Shown one piece after another: positions 15,320 to 27,165 of a DNA stretch of 64,000 bases (within the stretch, counting starts at the first letter, position 1; each line of letters opens with the position of its first letter). The stretch comes from Impatiens glandulifera (taxonomy: Eukaryota > Streptophyta > Magnoliopsida > Ericales > Balsaminaceae), in contig NC_061866.1 of assembly GCF_907164915.1 (NCBI RefSeq), positions 28,537,905 through 28,601,904 on the forward strand. Direction: 5' to 3'. Both the position numbers and the translations under genes were made by a program. The notes under the pieces were generated by a model. That model searched no databases. It saw only the letters and a program-made list of their open reading frames with translations, and had not been told where the DNA came from.

Positions 15320-15838
15320 ATATTTCCTCCACCCGAACTAAAAAATACTATTTAATGTCGTTCCAGGTTATGCTAGTTCATTCTCTAATTTGTGTATCCT
15401 AAACTCGATAGATACCCAAAATTTTATTATACTCGTTGTGAATTTTACACCTATACAACAAAAATAATTTTAAATTTATAATAGAAGCGAATTAGACCAC
15501 CACGTTAAATAGATGACCGACAAGAAAATATGTTTATTATCCGACTGAGTAGATCTGAAACTCAGAAATAAATTAAATTTTTAATAAAAAGATGAATACA
15601 AGGAGAAGAGCAAGGAGAATGTGCTCTAAAATTATGATAATTTTAAATATATATAACATTTGTTTAATTTTTGGAACGGTTATCTACTATCATTCATCTT
15701 TGACCTACCCAGAAGCCGACGAGATTGTATAGTTAATTCCTATCTTCGATCACATCTTCGATTATGTGATCTCTGATTATAACTATTCATACCTAGTTTG
15801 GCCGAGACATACTAATGAATATTGAGTTTTTGAATATC
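15320..15838. mobile_element. Arm-specific 519-bp insertion, possible non-autonomous transposon
   Basis: The left arm reads continuously through this point (gggattcttaattatcatcc in the same orientation), while the right arm has 519 extra bases. They are flanked by a candidate direct repeat, aatta at 15315-15319 and 15839-15843. There is no ORF, poly(A) or strong terminal inverted repeat; the ends share only a weak atatt-like match. It could equally be a deletion in the left arm, but the flanking direct repeat favours insertion. Confidence 0.5.
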
Positions 15839-16842
15839 AATTATCATCCCCAAAGGATCTTTAATTATAAGAGTCAAAATTGTATTGTTTCAATGGGTAT
15901 GAAATTGTTTTAAAATATTGCATATTATTTAGTCTACTATTCACTCGTGAGTCTAATTGAATTTATTGTAATGAAAATATTACTCCAAACGGTTATTACC
16001 TTTACTTACGAGATCATTATCTACACCTGCTAAATATTTTAAATAAAATCCCACCCTTTTAAAAAAACATAAACAAGGAAAAAACGTGAACACATTTGAA
16101 CAAGTTGATGAGGGTTTATTTAACTAATAATTTTAATAGTAAGATAAATTTTATATATTTTTGTTTTACATATAAAGGTTGTTGGGGCCAATATTACGTC
16201 TCGACTAAGGTAATTAGTAATATATTCTATTATATTTGAAATTGTGTTCTTTAAATAAAAAAATAATACTATTTTGCAATTTTCAATATAGTTTATTTGT
16301 CAAAATTACTCCATGCTAAGATAAATCGATGCAAATCTTCCGAAATTTTTGATGAGAAGCTTTATTATACACTCAAGAACTCATTAGCCATATATTTATT
16401 GACATATTGCTATCATCTTCTCCATTTTGTTTAGATGGTATTCTATCATTCCAATTATTTTTATGTCAACTTATTCCATTTGAAATGATTGTTAAAGATG
16501 AAATAATAAAAGAGAAGGTGAAATATGAAAATGATGTGGCTTTGTGGGAAAAAAAGACTTACATTTTAGGATTAAGATAATTAATGTATGTAATGGAAGA
16601 TTTTCGTTTTATCATATTTAAATTGTTAGATATTTTATATGCTAACCTTTTAGAATATTTTAGAATAGATGTAACATTATTTATCTTCCAATTGGATTAT
16701 GTTAATATTTAAGATTTTAAGATTATCAATCATAACTTCTTGAGAGAAATATATTATTTTGGTTTATAGCATTTAAGGACATTAATTTTATTTTAAAAAT
16801 AATAGGATTTGTTATATATATATATATTAGGTTAAAAATGAC
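15839..16842. other. Spacer of right arm, outer part
   Basis: AT-rich non-coding sequence matching about 6770-7850 in reverse. It includes a short TA tract (about 16812-16828) and a broken open stretch (16320-16700) with a counterpart in the left arm. No supported gene. Confidence 0.45.
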
Positions 16843-19800
16843 TTACAACTTTTAAAAATGACAAAAGTCAAAATTCGGAACGTTGAGAAGGTTAGAAAGT
16901 TGTGTATTGATAGCAGCTGGAAAATCATTCACAACTCAAATGACAAAACGGACAGAATCTGGGTTATCTGTGATAACAAGGTTGATGAGGTGAAGGCTCT
17001 CTTTTTAAATGATTAAGCAATCCTCGTGGAGGTTAAAGACAAAATCCCATGAATCCTGTTTAATCTTTTTATTATCTATGCTAGCAACTCAAGCATTGAC
17101 AGAAGACTCCTATGAAATTGTCTTAGAAACTGGATCAGAAGTGATAAATCTTGGGTTGTCCTTGCTGATTACAACGTAACCAGAAACGAATCTGGTCGTA
17201 GCCCTGAATCTGAAATAACTCGGGATATGATAGACTTTAATGACAATATCATAGATATGGGTTGTATCGAGCCTACCAATTCTGGGAATTTCTTCACTTG
17301 GTCTTCTACGAGAAGGAATGAGCAAATTAGAAGAAGTAGAATTGATAGATGTCTAGTAAATGAGAACTGGATTAACCAATTTCCGAGAAGTCAACTTTAT
17401 GTTCTAAATCCGGGTATATCTGATCACTGCCCGATTAAATTGTTCTGGAAAAGGAAGAAAGGTTCAAAGGCCATTTAAAATTTTCAATTTCTGGATGGAA
17501 AATGACAAATTCATAGGTATTCTCGAAAGCGTATGGTCTACAGATGTCAGGGGATCCAACATGTACAGGGTTTCTGAGAAGCTTAAACTCCTAAAGAATC
17601 ATCTCCAAAGCTTTGACAAGAAGAAGTTCAACAATATCTCCAATAGAGTTCTAGCTGCTAGAGAAGAACTGCAAGAAGTTCAGAAAAGGTTATTAAGGGA
17701 TGATAATGATGAAAAACTCAATGAAACAGAAAGTGATGCGCTTGAAAATTTTAGGAAGTTGAGTCTTCTTGAAGAGAATTTTATTAGACAGAAATCAAGA
17801 AAGAGCTAGCTCTCGTTGGGTGACAAAAACACAATTTTCTTCTACAGAAAATGCAAGGCTAGAAACATGAGAAACAATGTATACAGGCTGAAGAATGATG
17901 ATGGTGAACATGTTTAGGGTCAAAATGGTGTACAAGATTTGGCTATCGATTTCTATAAGCAGCTTATGGTTACAAGAAAGCAGCATCAAAGTCACATGTA
18001 TACCTTGTATCAGATTATTGATAGGAAAATTTCATCAAAAGATAGTCGCGAGTTGATAAGGGTGGTCACGAGGGTTGAGGTTAAAGAAGCTCTATTTAGT
18101 ATTGATGGGAATAAAAGCCCGAGTCTTGATGGGTTTAATGCACAGTTCTTCAAAGACAATTGGTCGGTTGTGGGTAAAGACATTACTGATGGGGTTTTGG
18201 AGATTTTCAAGAACATAAAGATGTTAATGCAATGGAATACAGCGGTCCTAACCTTGATCCCTAAAACTGCGGTACCCGAGAAAGTACAAGATTTCAGACC
18301 AATAACCTGCTGTAATGTGATTTATAAAATAATTTCAAAAATCATTTCTAAACGATTTAAAAATGTCATTCGACTCTGTTAGATGGGAAGTCATTCGAGA
18401 CTTTCTGTTCGAGAGGGGCTTTCAAAGTAGATATCAAGAAAGCTTTCGACTCTGTTAGATGGGAAGTCATTCAAGACTTTCTGGTTGTATATGCTTTTCC
18501 TATGATTTTTATTGATTGGATTATGCAATGCGTTCCATCATCCTGCTTTGTTGTTAGCGTCAATGGAGTCCACGGAGGCTATTTTAAGGGTGAAAACAGG
18601 GTAAGGCAAGGGGACCCCCTCTCTTCTTACTTTTTCGTAGCTATCATGGAGATCTTTGAGAGCATCTTCGCGATGTTCCGAATGAATCTTCCATACATCT
18701 TTCACCCATTCTGTGAGGTAGAGGAGGTAACCCATTTATGCTTTGCTGAAGATTTGTTCATTCTAGCGCACGCAGACATTGATTCCATTAAAACTATTAG
18801 GGCTGCACTAACATTCTTTTCTGAGGTTACAAGTTTAACTATTAATGAAAGCAAACGTGTGGTATTTTATGAAGGCGTGAATGATGAAACGAAGCAGGAC
18901 ATCTTCAACATCATGGGCATCAAGGAAGACAGTTTTCCCGTAAGGTACATAAGATTCCATTAACCGCGAAGCAGATCTAGATCTCACACTGCAAGCCACT
19001 GATTGAAAAGGTAAAAAATATGATATCTGGTTGGGCAGCGAAAAAACTTTCTTATGCAGGGAGGATCGAACTTATCAAAATCGTGGTCATGGGTATAGTT
19101 GGCTATTGGGCGTAGCAAATGGTCATTCCGAAGAAGGTAATGAAGGAGCTCGATACACTAATGAGGAACTTTATCTAGGGCAGTAGCGGAAGAGGAGGAA
19201 AAAAAGTCAAATGGACCGCTCTCTACGAACCGAAGCACGATGGAGGCATCGGCTTGAAGAACTGTATCGAGTGGAACAAAGCTCTCACCTTCAAGCATCT
19301 ATGGGATTTAGAGCGCAATCAGGAGTCACTATGGATCAAATTGGTGCATTCGAGGTTTATGAAATACGAAACCAGCATCTGGACCTGCAAAATTCATGAA
19401 GTTATGAGCTGATCTCTAAAAACGATTCTTAAAACTAAGAAGCGATATTGCAGATCTTTATGACATCCGGCTAGGGGACGAGAAAGACACTCTATTCTGG
19501 AATGACCCATGGTTTGAAAACCAGTCTATCATCCATAAGGAGGAGTTTCAAAATACCCGCATTATAAGGGACTGCACAGAAACGAAAATCAGAGACATTA
19601 AAGACGAGAATTGGGACTCACTCCTGAGAAAAATCCAGAAGGACAGAGGATACTTGATCATATAAGTAACATACAACTATACGACAGACCGGATATTCAT
19701 GAATGGAAAGCTAAGGACAATGGAAAGCTGGTATAAAAGAAAATATGGGAGGTAACCCTGGAAAAAGCACAGAAAGTAGAATGGGATCCTCTTGTATGGT

Positions 19801-20482
19801 CAACAAAGATTATCCCTAGACACCAGTTCATCCTATGGCTCGCCTTCTGGGAAAGACTCAACAGTCGTGATCGTATTAGCAAGTATATGAGCATCCCGGA
19901 CACGAACTGTCTTCTATGTAGAGGAAATGAAAAAACCATAGATCACCTATTCAGGAGTTGCTGTATTTCTTAAGAGCTTTGTGACAGATTCTATAAAGGT
20001 CTGGAGCTGATCAGTTTCCCGAGCGAATGGAATGAAATCAAAGATGCACCACTACTCAAAGCTAAGGGAAATAGATTTGCAACAAGCGTGTTCAAGTGCA
20101 GCTTTGGAGTAGTGGTGTATAACATTTGGCAAGAACGGAATTCAAGGATATATGGCAGAACCTGCAGGAGCGTTGAAAAGTTATGGAAAGATATTGTATC
20201 GGATTGCAGCGCCCTCGCGGGAATGTGGACAAGAATTCAAGCATGGAGAAGAACTGAAATATCTGTAGAAACTAGAATTTACCGTTTTTTAAAATTACTA
20301 GAATTGAAAACGTTGTAATCAGATAATTTATTAGATTTTTAGCTTTTTAGCTTTTATATAGAATGTTACGACTTCAAAATCATTCTAGGCATATCTAGAA
20401 TGATCTCTTAAACTCGTGGTTTTTTTCACATTTTTGAGAATTTTTAATAAAATGACGCTTAGTCGTTTTTTCAAAAAAAAAG
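16843..20482 (+). pseudogene. L1-like LINE, 5'-truncated, with poly(A)
   Basis: Order: partial AP-endonuclease (about 17140-17460, GISDHCPIKLFW), linker helices (17495-17809), RT (17939-18963: DFRPITCCNVIYKIISK, RQGDPLSSYFF, catalytic box), and a zf-RVT C-terminus with CLLCRGNEKTIDHLF near 19910-19955 and VVYNIWQERNSRIYGR near 20110-20160. A short A-run at 20473-20481 ends it. ORF1 and the endonuclease N-terminus are absent. The RT catalytic box reads FAED instead of FADD (near 18741-18752). An internal tandem duplication disrupts RT at about 18364-18478, and frameshifts and stops are scattered. The part up to 18659 belongs to the palindrome; the rest has no left-side match. Confidence 0.85.
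18364..18478 (+). repeat. Internal duplication within the LINE RT
   Basis: The text gactctgttagatgggaagt, followed by cattc-agactttctg, occurs twice about 80 bases apart. The same duplication is in the left-arm LINE (about 5120-5230). It breaks RT continuity in both. Confidence 0.8.
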
Positions 20483-20539
20483 AATTTCATGTTTTGTTGT
20501 GTTTAATTAACTATTTTTTTATAAATAAGATGGTATTCC

Positions 20540-20570
<31 letters not shown>

Positions 20571-21292
20571 AATTTAATTATTGTTATATAATATAAAATA
20601 AAATAATTATAAGAATTTTATATTATGTTTAAATTTGATATATAATTTATTTCTATAAAAAAAATATATGATATATAATTATATGATTTAAAATGTGTTT
20701 TATTATTTAATAATAATTCAATTATCAATTAAATTAAATAATTTTATATTTCTTCGTTATTTTTTTCTACGTGGGTATTGTGGCGCACTACATAAAAAAT
20801 GTTTATTTGCAACAGAGACTCCTCAACATTTTTTCCTTTAAATATGTTATTTAATAATTATCTTAGCATTATTTATGAGGGTTGCAACTAAAATTACAAT
20901 AATAAGGAAAACATTGTAAATAGACATGTTGTAAATTTGCAACATCGCATACAATAGTGGTTCAAATAAGATTTGCACTAAACTTCAATGTGCTGCAAAT
21001 ATTCTCTTATTCTCTCAAACTCTAACAAACAAAATATAATTTACAAAAATATTTACATTAATATTTATATTAATAGCCTTACTTAATATTTGTAGCTATA
21101 ATTTTAATTATAATTGTAGTATTATAAATTTATTAAATAATAAAAATAGATATTTAATAAAAAACTTCATTATCTTATAAAATTACGTATTGCAACCACC
21201 TTCGCACAGATATAATGAATATTTAAAAGTGGTTTATATTAAAATATATTCAATATTGTTGTTAATATAACTATATATATATATATTGAGAT
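20483..21292. other. AT-rich intergenic stretch
   Basis: No gene seen. Very AT-rich, with a TA run at about 20546-20571 and another near 21271-21287. Confidence 0.5.
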
Positions 21293-22050
21293 AATTCTCT
21301 CCGGAGGAAAAGGTTGACAACAAGGGGACAAGAGGTAGATTGGCATAATGTGGTATGGTCTCCAAAGATTATTCCTCGTGACCAATTTATTCTCTGGATG
21401 GTATAAAGGAAAATGTTGACAACAAAAGACAGAATTCTAAAATACATAAACATACATGATATCTTCTGTGTTCTATGTTCGGGAGTTGAGGAAAGCATAA
21501 ACCATTTATTTGGGGAATGCTCTTTTGTAATACAAATCTGGAGGATGTATGCTGCAAACATGAACATCATCAAATTTCCTGGAATATGGGAAAAATCCAA
21601 GAGTGGATAAAGAATAAAGCAAAAGGAAGATCCTTCCATGTAAGTATGTTGAAATGCTACTTTGGAGCAGTAATCTACAATATCTGGAAAGAAATAAATT
21701 CAAGAACTCACCGTGGAAGAAGTAGAACCGCTGAAAATATTTGGAGAGATATAACTTCAGATGGAAATGCACTCACTCAATCCTGGAGAGGAATCGAAAG
21801 GAATGAAGAGAATAGAAAGCTCTACTAGATATGGGATATTTCATTTTAGAAGGTCGCATGTAAAATAAAAGTAAAAACGTTGTAGGCTCTAATTGAATAT
21901 TGTTATTGTCTGTAATTCAATTATTGTTTCATTATCAAATCTAGAAATTGTCTAGATCTGATCTTAAACTTTTGTATTTTTTCCCTCTTTTGGGTTTTTA
22001 ATGAAATGGCACTAAGCTGTTTTCCCAAAAAAAAATTCTCTCTGGAAGAA
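21293..22050 (+). mobile_element. Short LINE 3' insertion with target-site duplication
   Basis: The body (about 21310-22033) encodes only the LINE C-terminus: CVLCSGVEESINHLFGEC (zf-RVT, C-x2-C...H-x4-C) near 21470-21525, then AVIYNIWKEINSRTHRGRSR near 21670-21730, with an in-frame stop near 21404. It ends in a run of A. Flanks are aattctctccggaggaa (21293-21309) and aattctctctggaagaa (22034-22050), 15 of 17 identical. This is the mark of target-primed insertion with 5' truncation. Confidence 0.85.
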
Positions 22051-22554
22051 CAACTAGGTTGAATACACTTAACAAAAATGAATTCTCAGCACATACAACT
22101 TTGACATACTCTCAAACAATATTTTGCTTGAATGCACTTAAAAGGAGATAATATGTGAACTGTAAATCCTTATTATCTTCTTTTTCCAAGTTCTAAGTAA
22201 ATTCTAAGTAAATTCTAGAAAGTATATGAAAAGGGTGTTTAGAAATTAAATTAAGCTTCATATAAGAGTGTGGTCCGGAAAATAGAGATACGTATTATAA
22301 AATCACTTCAACTTTCCCATTTGTAGGTATTGAAAATAAACATATGAGGACTCCCTTAATTTAATTGTCCGGTTGTCAGTTGTAGTTGCTTATGTTTATA
22401 GTAAGTAAAATGTTGGATCAAACTACTTTTACAATTTTACAATTGTATTTATATTATGAAATAGAGTTAAATGACAACTTATTTTGCATGTTTAGATTGA
22501 TCACACATTTTTTGTGCAAATAGAATCTACAAGGATGGACAAGTTATACCTAAA
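22051..22554. other. Intergenic stretch
   Basis: No gene or clear repeat. A small direct duplication (aagtaaattct) is near 22195-22215. Confidence 0.4.
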
Positions 22555-22775
22555 GAAATCATTGGCTTCATTCATATAATAATTTCTATATAAGAAATTT
22601 CAATGGTTCCATCATAAATGACTAGTGTCATTTTATAACACATCAGATTTCTACGAAAGAAACCATTGGCTCGATTCATCTAATAATTTTTATTTAAAAA
22701 ATTTGAATGGTTACACCATAAATGACTAGTGTTATTTTATAACACATCAGATTTCTACGAAAGAAATTATTGGCT
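22555..22775. repeat. Tandem duplication, about 117-bp unit
   Basis: Two diverged units sharing aaatgactagtgt-attttataacacatcagatttctacgaaagaaa, plus the start of a third, end directly at the LTR at 22780. Confidence 0.75.
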
Positions 22776-23397
22776 AAAATGGTGTTAGGATTGGGGTTTC
22801 CCTTGGAGGACCGGGGTTCCGGTTTAGAAGGGTTGACCGCTTACAACGCAACACACACTCTGATTGGTGATAGTCCGGTTAGAGACTATAACCGTTCTCA
22901 ACACTACGCAAACTGTCACAGACTCTTGAACCGGGTTCAAGGGAGGAAATGTATGTTTCAGTCTGAAGCAACACACACGACTTGGATGAGGTTTATGAGG
23001 GGTCGGTTTAAGGAGTATGTATAGACCGGTTTTGATTATAGGAGTAGGATTATATTTCGGTTAATGTTGGTTCGGTTTTAGAGTAAATAAGCAGGAAATA
23101 AGTAAGAGACACAAGACAGGTTTTTTATGGATGTTCGAAGCAAACCCTCCTACGTCACCCCTTCCTCTCAGATTATGAGAAGGATCTCCACTAACTTTCA
23201 AAGTTACAACACTTACAATGCCGGTCGAGCCTAACTCGCTACTCACCGGTTACACCAATTCACTATTGATGTAATACAATAATACAATACAATAAAGCTT
23301 TTGGTAAATGAAACAATAGTTTTGGATCACGCGTGAGATTTCTTTCTCTCTCTTAAGATATTTTCTGGAAAAAAATGTCCTTAATGAAGACCCTTCG

Positions 23398-23412
23398 TCT
23401 TCCTTTTATAGT
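23398..23412 (-). promoter_or_regulatory. LTR TATA box
   Basis: On the minus strand cactataaaaggaag, the same context as the TATA box of the LTR at 46321-46334. Confidence 0.6.
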
Positions 23413-23477
23413 GAAAAGATGACAACGATCATCTTTTCTCTCTCCAGGAGATTGGTCACTGGAAGCCGTGCCGGTTG

Positions 23478-23720
23478 ACACATGGCAGACATGCATAAGC
23501 CAGTTTGGAGACATGGCAGACATGCATAAGCCGGTTTGGACACATGGTAGACATGCATAAGCCGATCGTTTTTCTCTCTTACAAATTCCCAAAGAATATT
23601 GTAATAATTATCTTGCCCCATGCCTGGTTTCTTCTCTTACATATTCCCAAAGAATATTATAATTATTATCTTGCCCCATGCCTGGTTTCTTCTCTTACAT
23701 ATTTCCAAGAAATATTTTGT
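23478..23720. repeat. Short tandem repeats inside the LTR
   Basis: Three units of about 37 bp around gacatgcataagccggtttg (23478-23570) are followed by two units of about 57 bp around catgcctggtttcttctctt (about 23618-23715). They lie in the U3 part, upstream of the TATA box in the LTR's own orientation. Confidence 0.7.
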
Positions 23721-24159
23721 TTGTCTTAACACGTTATCTTCAAGATATTTTGACTCAACCGGTCCTGAACTTGAACCGTTCCGGATTTCTGCACAAAGGT
23801 TGAACCTGTCCGGATTTCATCTTAAACCTGAGAAAGGTGAAGGTATTTATTAGCCGGAGCTGAGAGCAAGTAATGACTGGAGTGACTCATTTAATAACCG
23901 GAGCATGACAGCATTTAATCAACCAGAACATTTATGACCGGAGCATATTTATGACTAGAGCGGCTGCATTTAATCAACCGGAGCATTTAATAAACCGCAA
24001 CTCATTATGACCGGCCATGATTCATTAAGTGTCGGTTGACCGATCTCCTAACTGAGCCGGTTGACAGGAGCCTTTTACTTCAAACTGAAGTCAAACCGAA
24101 CGGTATATACATTTCCAACTGAACGCTCAGTTTCCCTGAAATAGCGAAAGTTTAAATAT

Positions 24160-24240
24160 TATTTAAAGTCAGTGAGATTTGATCCCTGGTCACCTATGTG
24201 ACAGGCAGTAGTGTTTACCACTACGCTACAACAGCTTCTT
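24160..24240 (-). other. tRNA-like (SINE head-like) segment
   Basis: On the minus strand an A-box-like TAGCGTAGTGG and a B-box-like GATCAAATC occur 43-44 bases apart, the spacing of a tRNA gene. The body vaguely resembles tRNA-Gly but the stems do not pair well enough for a tRNA call. It may be a SINE head or a tRNA-like repeat. Confidence 0.3.
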
Positions 24241-25094
24241 GTTATATTTAAACCAATTAATATACTTGATATGACTTAGCGGTTTAACATATTTCTTTGA
24301 ACTTAATTTATCTATTCACTAAACTTTTCATAAGTTCTAACAATTATTTTCTAAAAAATGGGATTCAAACTAAGGACCTTTTGCCTCCTCGTACCCTTGC
24401 GTCTGAACTTCAAATCGTTGCACCAATGCGCCCTTTCATTGTTATATTACTGTTTACGACCTTTTATCTACTTTTCAGAAAAAAAACTTATTTTTCTCTT
24501 TTTTTTGACTTAAACTCGGTCAAACAAAATTGATATCTTAGTAACATAATGAAAAGGTAAATATATAAGACAATCTATATGTATATATATAAATAGACTA
24601 TATTTCGTTAATAATCAATCTATCACATTCTTATTAATCATCACGCTTAATTAATTTAAGAATATATATATATATATTATAATTAATTATTTTAAAACTG
24701 AAACCATATGTTTCAATTATAATTAATTTTAATTACTATTACTAAATTATAATTATTAAGTTATTTCTGAAAATTAAAATTATAACTCTTTTGTTACTTT
24801 CTTTCATTTTTTTTATTAATAATAATTTTAATAACCAAAAAACATTTAAGTAAAAATAAAATAAATTATTGTTTTCTAATTTATTTTCTAGAAAATATTT
24901 GTGTAATGAATATACATCATTTTTCTTTAGAATATATATCTACATCAACCTATATTATCTTATAAAAGTAAGCTTTCATACAAATAATATTAATAATAAT
25001 TAACATTATATGTATACAATAAAGACTTATCTTTATTTGTAGATTATTATATTCCTTTAGATGAACAACTTTATCTTGTCGAAATAAGTCATCA
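24241..25094. other. AT-rich stretch
   Basis: No gene. A second tRNA-B-box-like string (tttgaatccc on the minus strand near 24360) is present but box spacing is poor. Confidence 0.4.
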
Positions 25095-25925
25095 TCTGCA
25101 TTTCATAATATAAACCCAAGTATAATGAGTGAAGTCATCAACAAACAAAACATATTATATAGAACCTCCTTTAGAAGAAACAAGAGTTGGTCCCCACATA
25201 TCAGATTGCACGAGATCAAATGGAGTAGTGAAAAAAGAAACACTTTTATAAAAAGGCAATGCTGAAAATTTAGTCGATTTGCAACTACTACAAACAGAAA
25301 TGTCATGACTTTCTAAACTACCCAAAGCTCTAGTAGACACTAAAACTTTAAACGAGATCCAGAAATATAACCCAAACTAGAATGCTAAAGGTAAAATTCC
25401 GAAGATGAACTATTCAAACAAAATTATGACAAGTCAATGCTAGTGGTAGCAACATTTAAAACTTTGAGTTCATCCAAAACATAAAGTCCTTCTTTCCTAC
25501 GGTCTATCCCAGTCACCTTTTGTGACTATGGGTCCCTAACACAACAATTGGAAGAAGTAAACAAAACTATGAGACTAGAATCACACAATTGACTAACAAA
25601 TATAAGGTTTAAAGAAAGATGGGGAATAAGATGTATGTACAAAACCAATTTTTGCCAATGGAATTGGAGTCCCATCAACAGCCATGAAGGAAGATGGTGG
25701 AACAGAATTGACTGACACAAATGACTTAATATTATGATACATATGATGAGATGAGTTAGATATCTTGTCTTTAAATAAACAAAAATATTCATATAATGAT
25801 GTTACAAATAAATGAAATAAATAAAATATAAAGAAGAACAAAATCAGCAAATATAATGTTGATTCGAGGCATGTTCTTAGCACATTTTCCTTAAAACAGT
25901 TCCATCGTTTCACCTTTTGCTGCAA
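25095..25925 (-). pseudogene. Copia protease to integrase N-terminus, different lineage
   Basis: On the minus strand: FVSVNSVPPSSFMAVDGTP, an SQLCDSSLIVLFTSSNCCVR block (protease end), then the pre-integrase/integrase opening SSCKSTKFSALPFYKSV and FDLVQSDMWGPTLVSSKGG. These are typical of the Copia group whose integrase starts SDVWGPS, not of the SIRE copies nearby. The order is right but frames change repeatedly and stops are present. Gag, RT and RNase H are missing. Confidence 0.75.
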
Positions 25926-26773
25926 CTTATCACAGATGGTTATCTCCCAGGGTACAATGAATCTAATAGTTATTCAGCACCGAAATCACTACTCAACAAA
26001 CTTGATAATGTACATGAACTATCATTGAGTTTCAACGGAAAATATTGAGTGAAGAACACAAAGAACACTAACAAAACAATAAGAGTGCTTTGGGAATTTT
26101 AGAGTGAGAAAATAATCAAGGATTAAGTGGTTTGAGATTAGATATGAGGGGTTTTATATTGTTTAAAAGTTAAACCATTAAATAAAATTATCAATTAATC
26201 CAACGATTGACATTGTTTGCCTCTTCATTACCTTAAGTTTTTCTCTTTATTATAGAGTAATTTTGCCTAAATAATTAAGGAATTTACAATCCAATATCAA
26301 CGTTACATGGTTTTCCAATTTGTTAATAATACTATTAAATTATCATAACAATTAATAATATTAACAAACTCATATAAGTTATACTGCAAATTAACAACAT
26401 TTGTTAATTGGTCATCAATGCATTTCAGATCAATTAATTTAAATTTCACCTTTTAATTCACGTTTAAATTTCATGTGAATTTGATTTGATTTTATTACCC
26501 ACATTCTAATTTCCATTCATTAAAAGAATTTATATTAAAACTTCCAATAAGATTTGCCTGAATCTAATATCCATAAGAGAGACGATTTACCTGAATTATC
26601 AGACGATGACAAACTTTTATGAAAGGATACGGACATTGCATGTGGCTGTGAGGCGAGGAACTACTTAAACTGCTCAAACTTCTTAAACATATATGGATCC
26701 AAGGTTGGATCAACAATTCTAGTACCAATATGCGGTGAAAGATAAGTCCATTGTGCACTCTATGGAGAATCAT
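25926..26773. other. Non-coding stretch between Copia fragments
   Basis: AT-rich; no gene seen. 25926-26130 may still be leader or gag remnant of the Copia fragment on its left, but it is too decayed to call. Confidence 0.35.
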
Positions 26774-26778
26774 CTTTA

Positions 26779-27165
26779 CAATCATACATTTTCTTGTTCA
26801 GCTGCTTTAGGATTATCCTCTTCGGCTTGAAGTCTTCGGGCAAGTTCTGCATTGTTATGTTCAACCTCCTCAACTATATGATTCCTTTCATTGTCCTCTT
26901 TTTGAAGCTTCCGAGCCACTTCTTCATCTTTTCTTATTTGCTCTTCAATTGTAACTACTTTGATCCTTGTTAAATCATGTATTTGAACCGACAAGGTTTA
27001 CACTGTTTCAAGGGTTTGAGATGCGACCTTTTCAACATTTTCAATTTTAAAATCGATCGATGAAGCCCTAGCTTCCAGGGACTCCTTTCACACGTCTATG
27101 GAGTCTTGAACCGTTTTCTGAATGAAAGCATTCATTTCATCCGAAAATGGAACAACATATTTATT
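26779..27165 (-). pseudogene. Coiled-coil accessory protein remnant
   Basis: On the minus strand one frame runs from the RNase H junction (near 27165) with two in-frame stops. It ends in an open stretch of 70 codons (26994-26782) rich in E, K and R: EEQIRKDEEVARKLQKED and ELARRLQAEEDNPKAAEQ. This is a charged coiled coil. It may be the C-terminal part of a SIRE accessory or envelope-like ORF, since it abuts RNase H of a SIRE copy, but it points the opposite way. Function unknown. Confidence 0.5.

Larger units (their letters stand above)
12271..18659 (-). repeat. Right arm of large imperfect palindrome
   Basis: Reverse complement of 4939-10891. From the gap outward it holds the intact BAH-PHD gene, spacer, a 519-bp arm-specific segment (15320-15838), a short TA tract and the 5' part of a LINE. 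The LINE continues past 18659 but the match to the left side stops there. Confidence 0.9.
22780..24120 (-). repeat. SIRE-type Copia LTR, apparently solo, minus orientation
   Basis: Read on the plus strand it opens tgttaggattggggtttccc, parallel to the LTR end at 45708. It follows the same order of blocks: a CGGTTAGAGACTATAACC-type motif, the conserved TGACGTAGGAG / CGAACATCCATAAA block (about 23127-23168), and a TATA box at 23401. No primer site or internal region borders it. The right (5') boundary is uncertain, within about 24110-24340. Confidence 0.65.

Noticed and set aside
24350..24440. Second tRNA-like segment
   Set aside because: B-box-like string present but the A-box candidate is too far away and no stems form.
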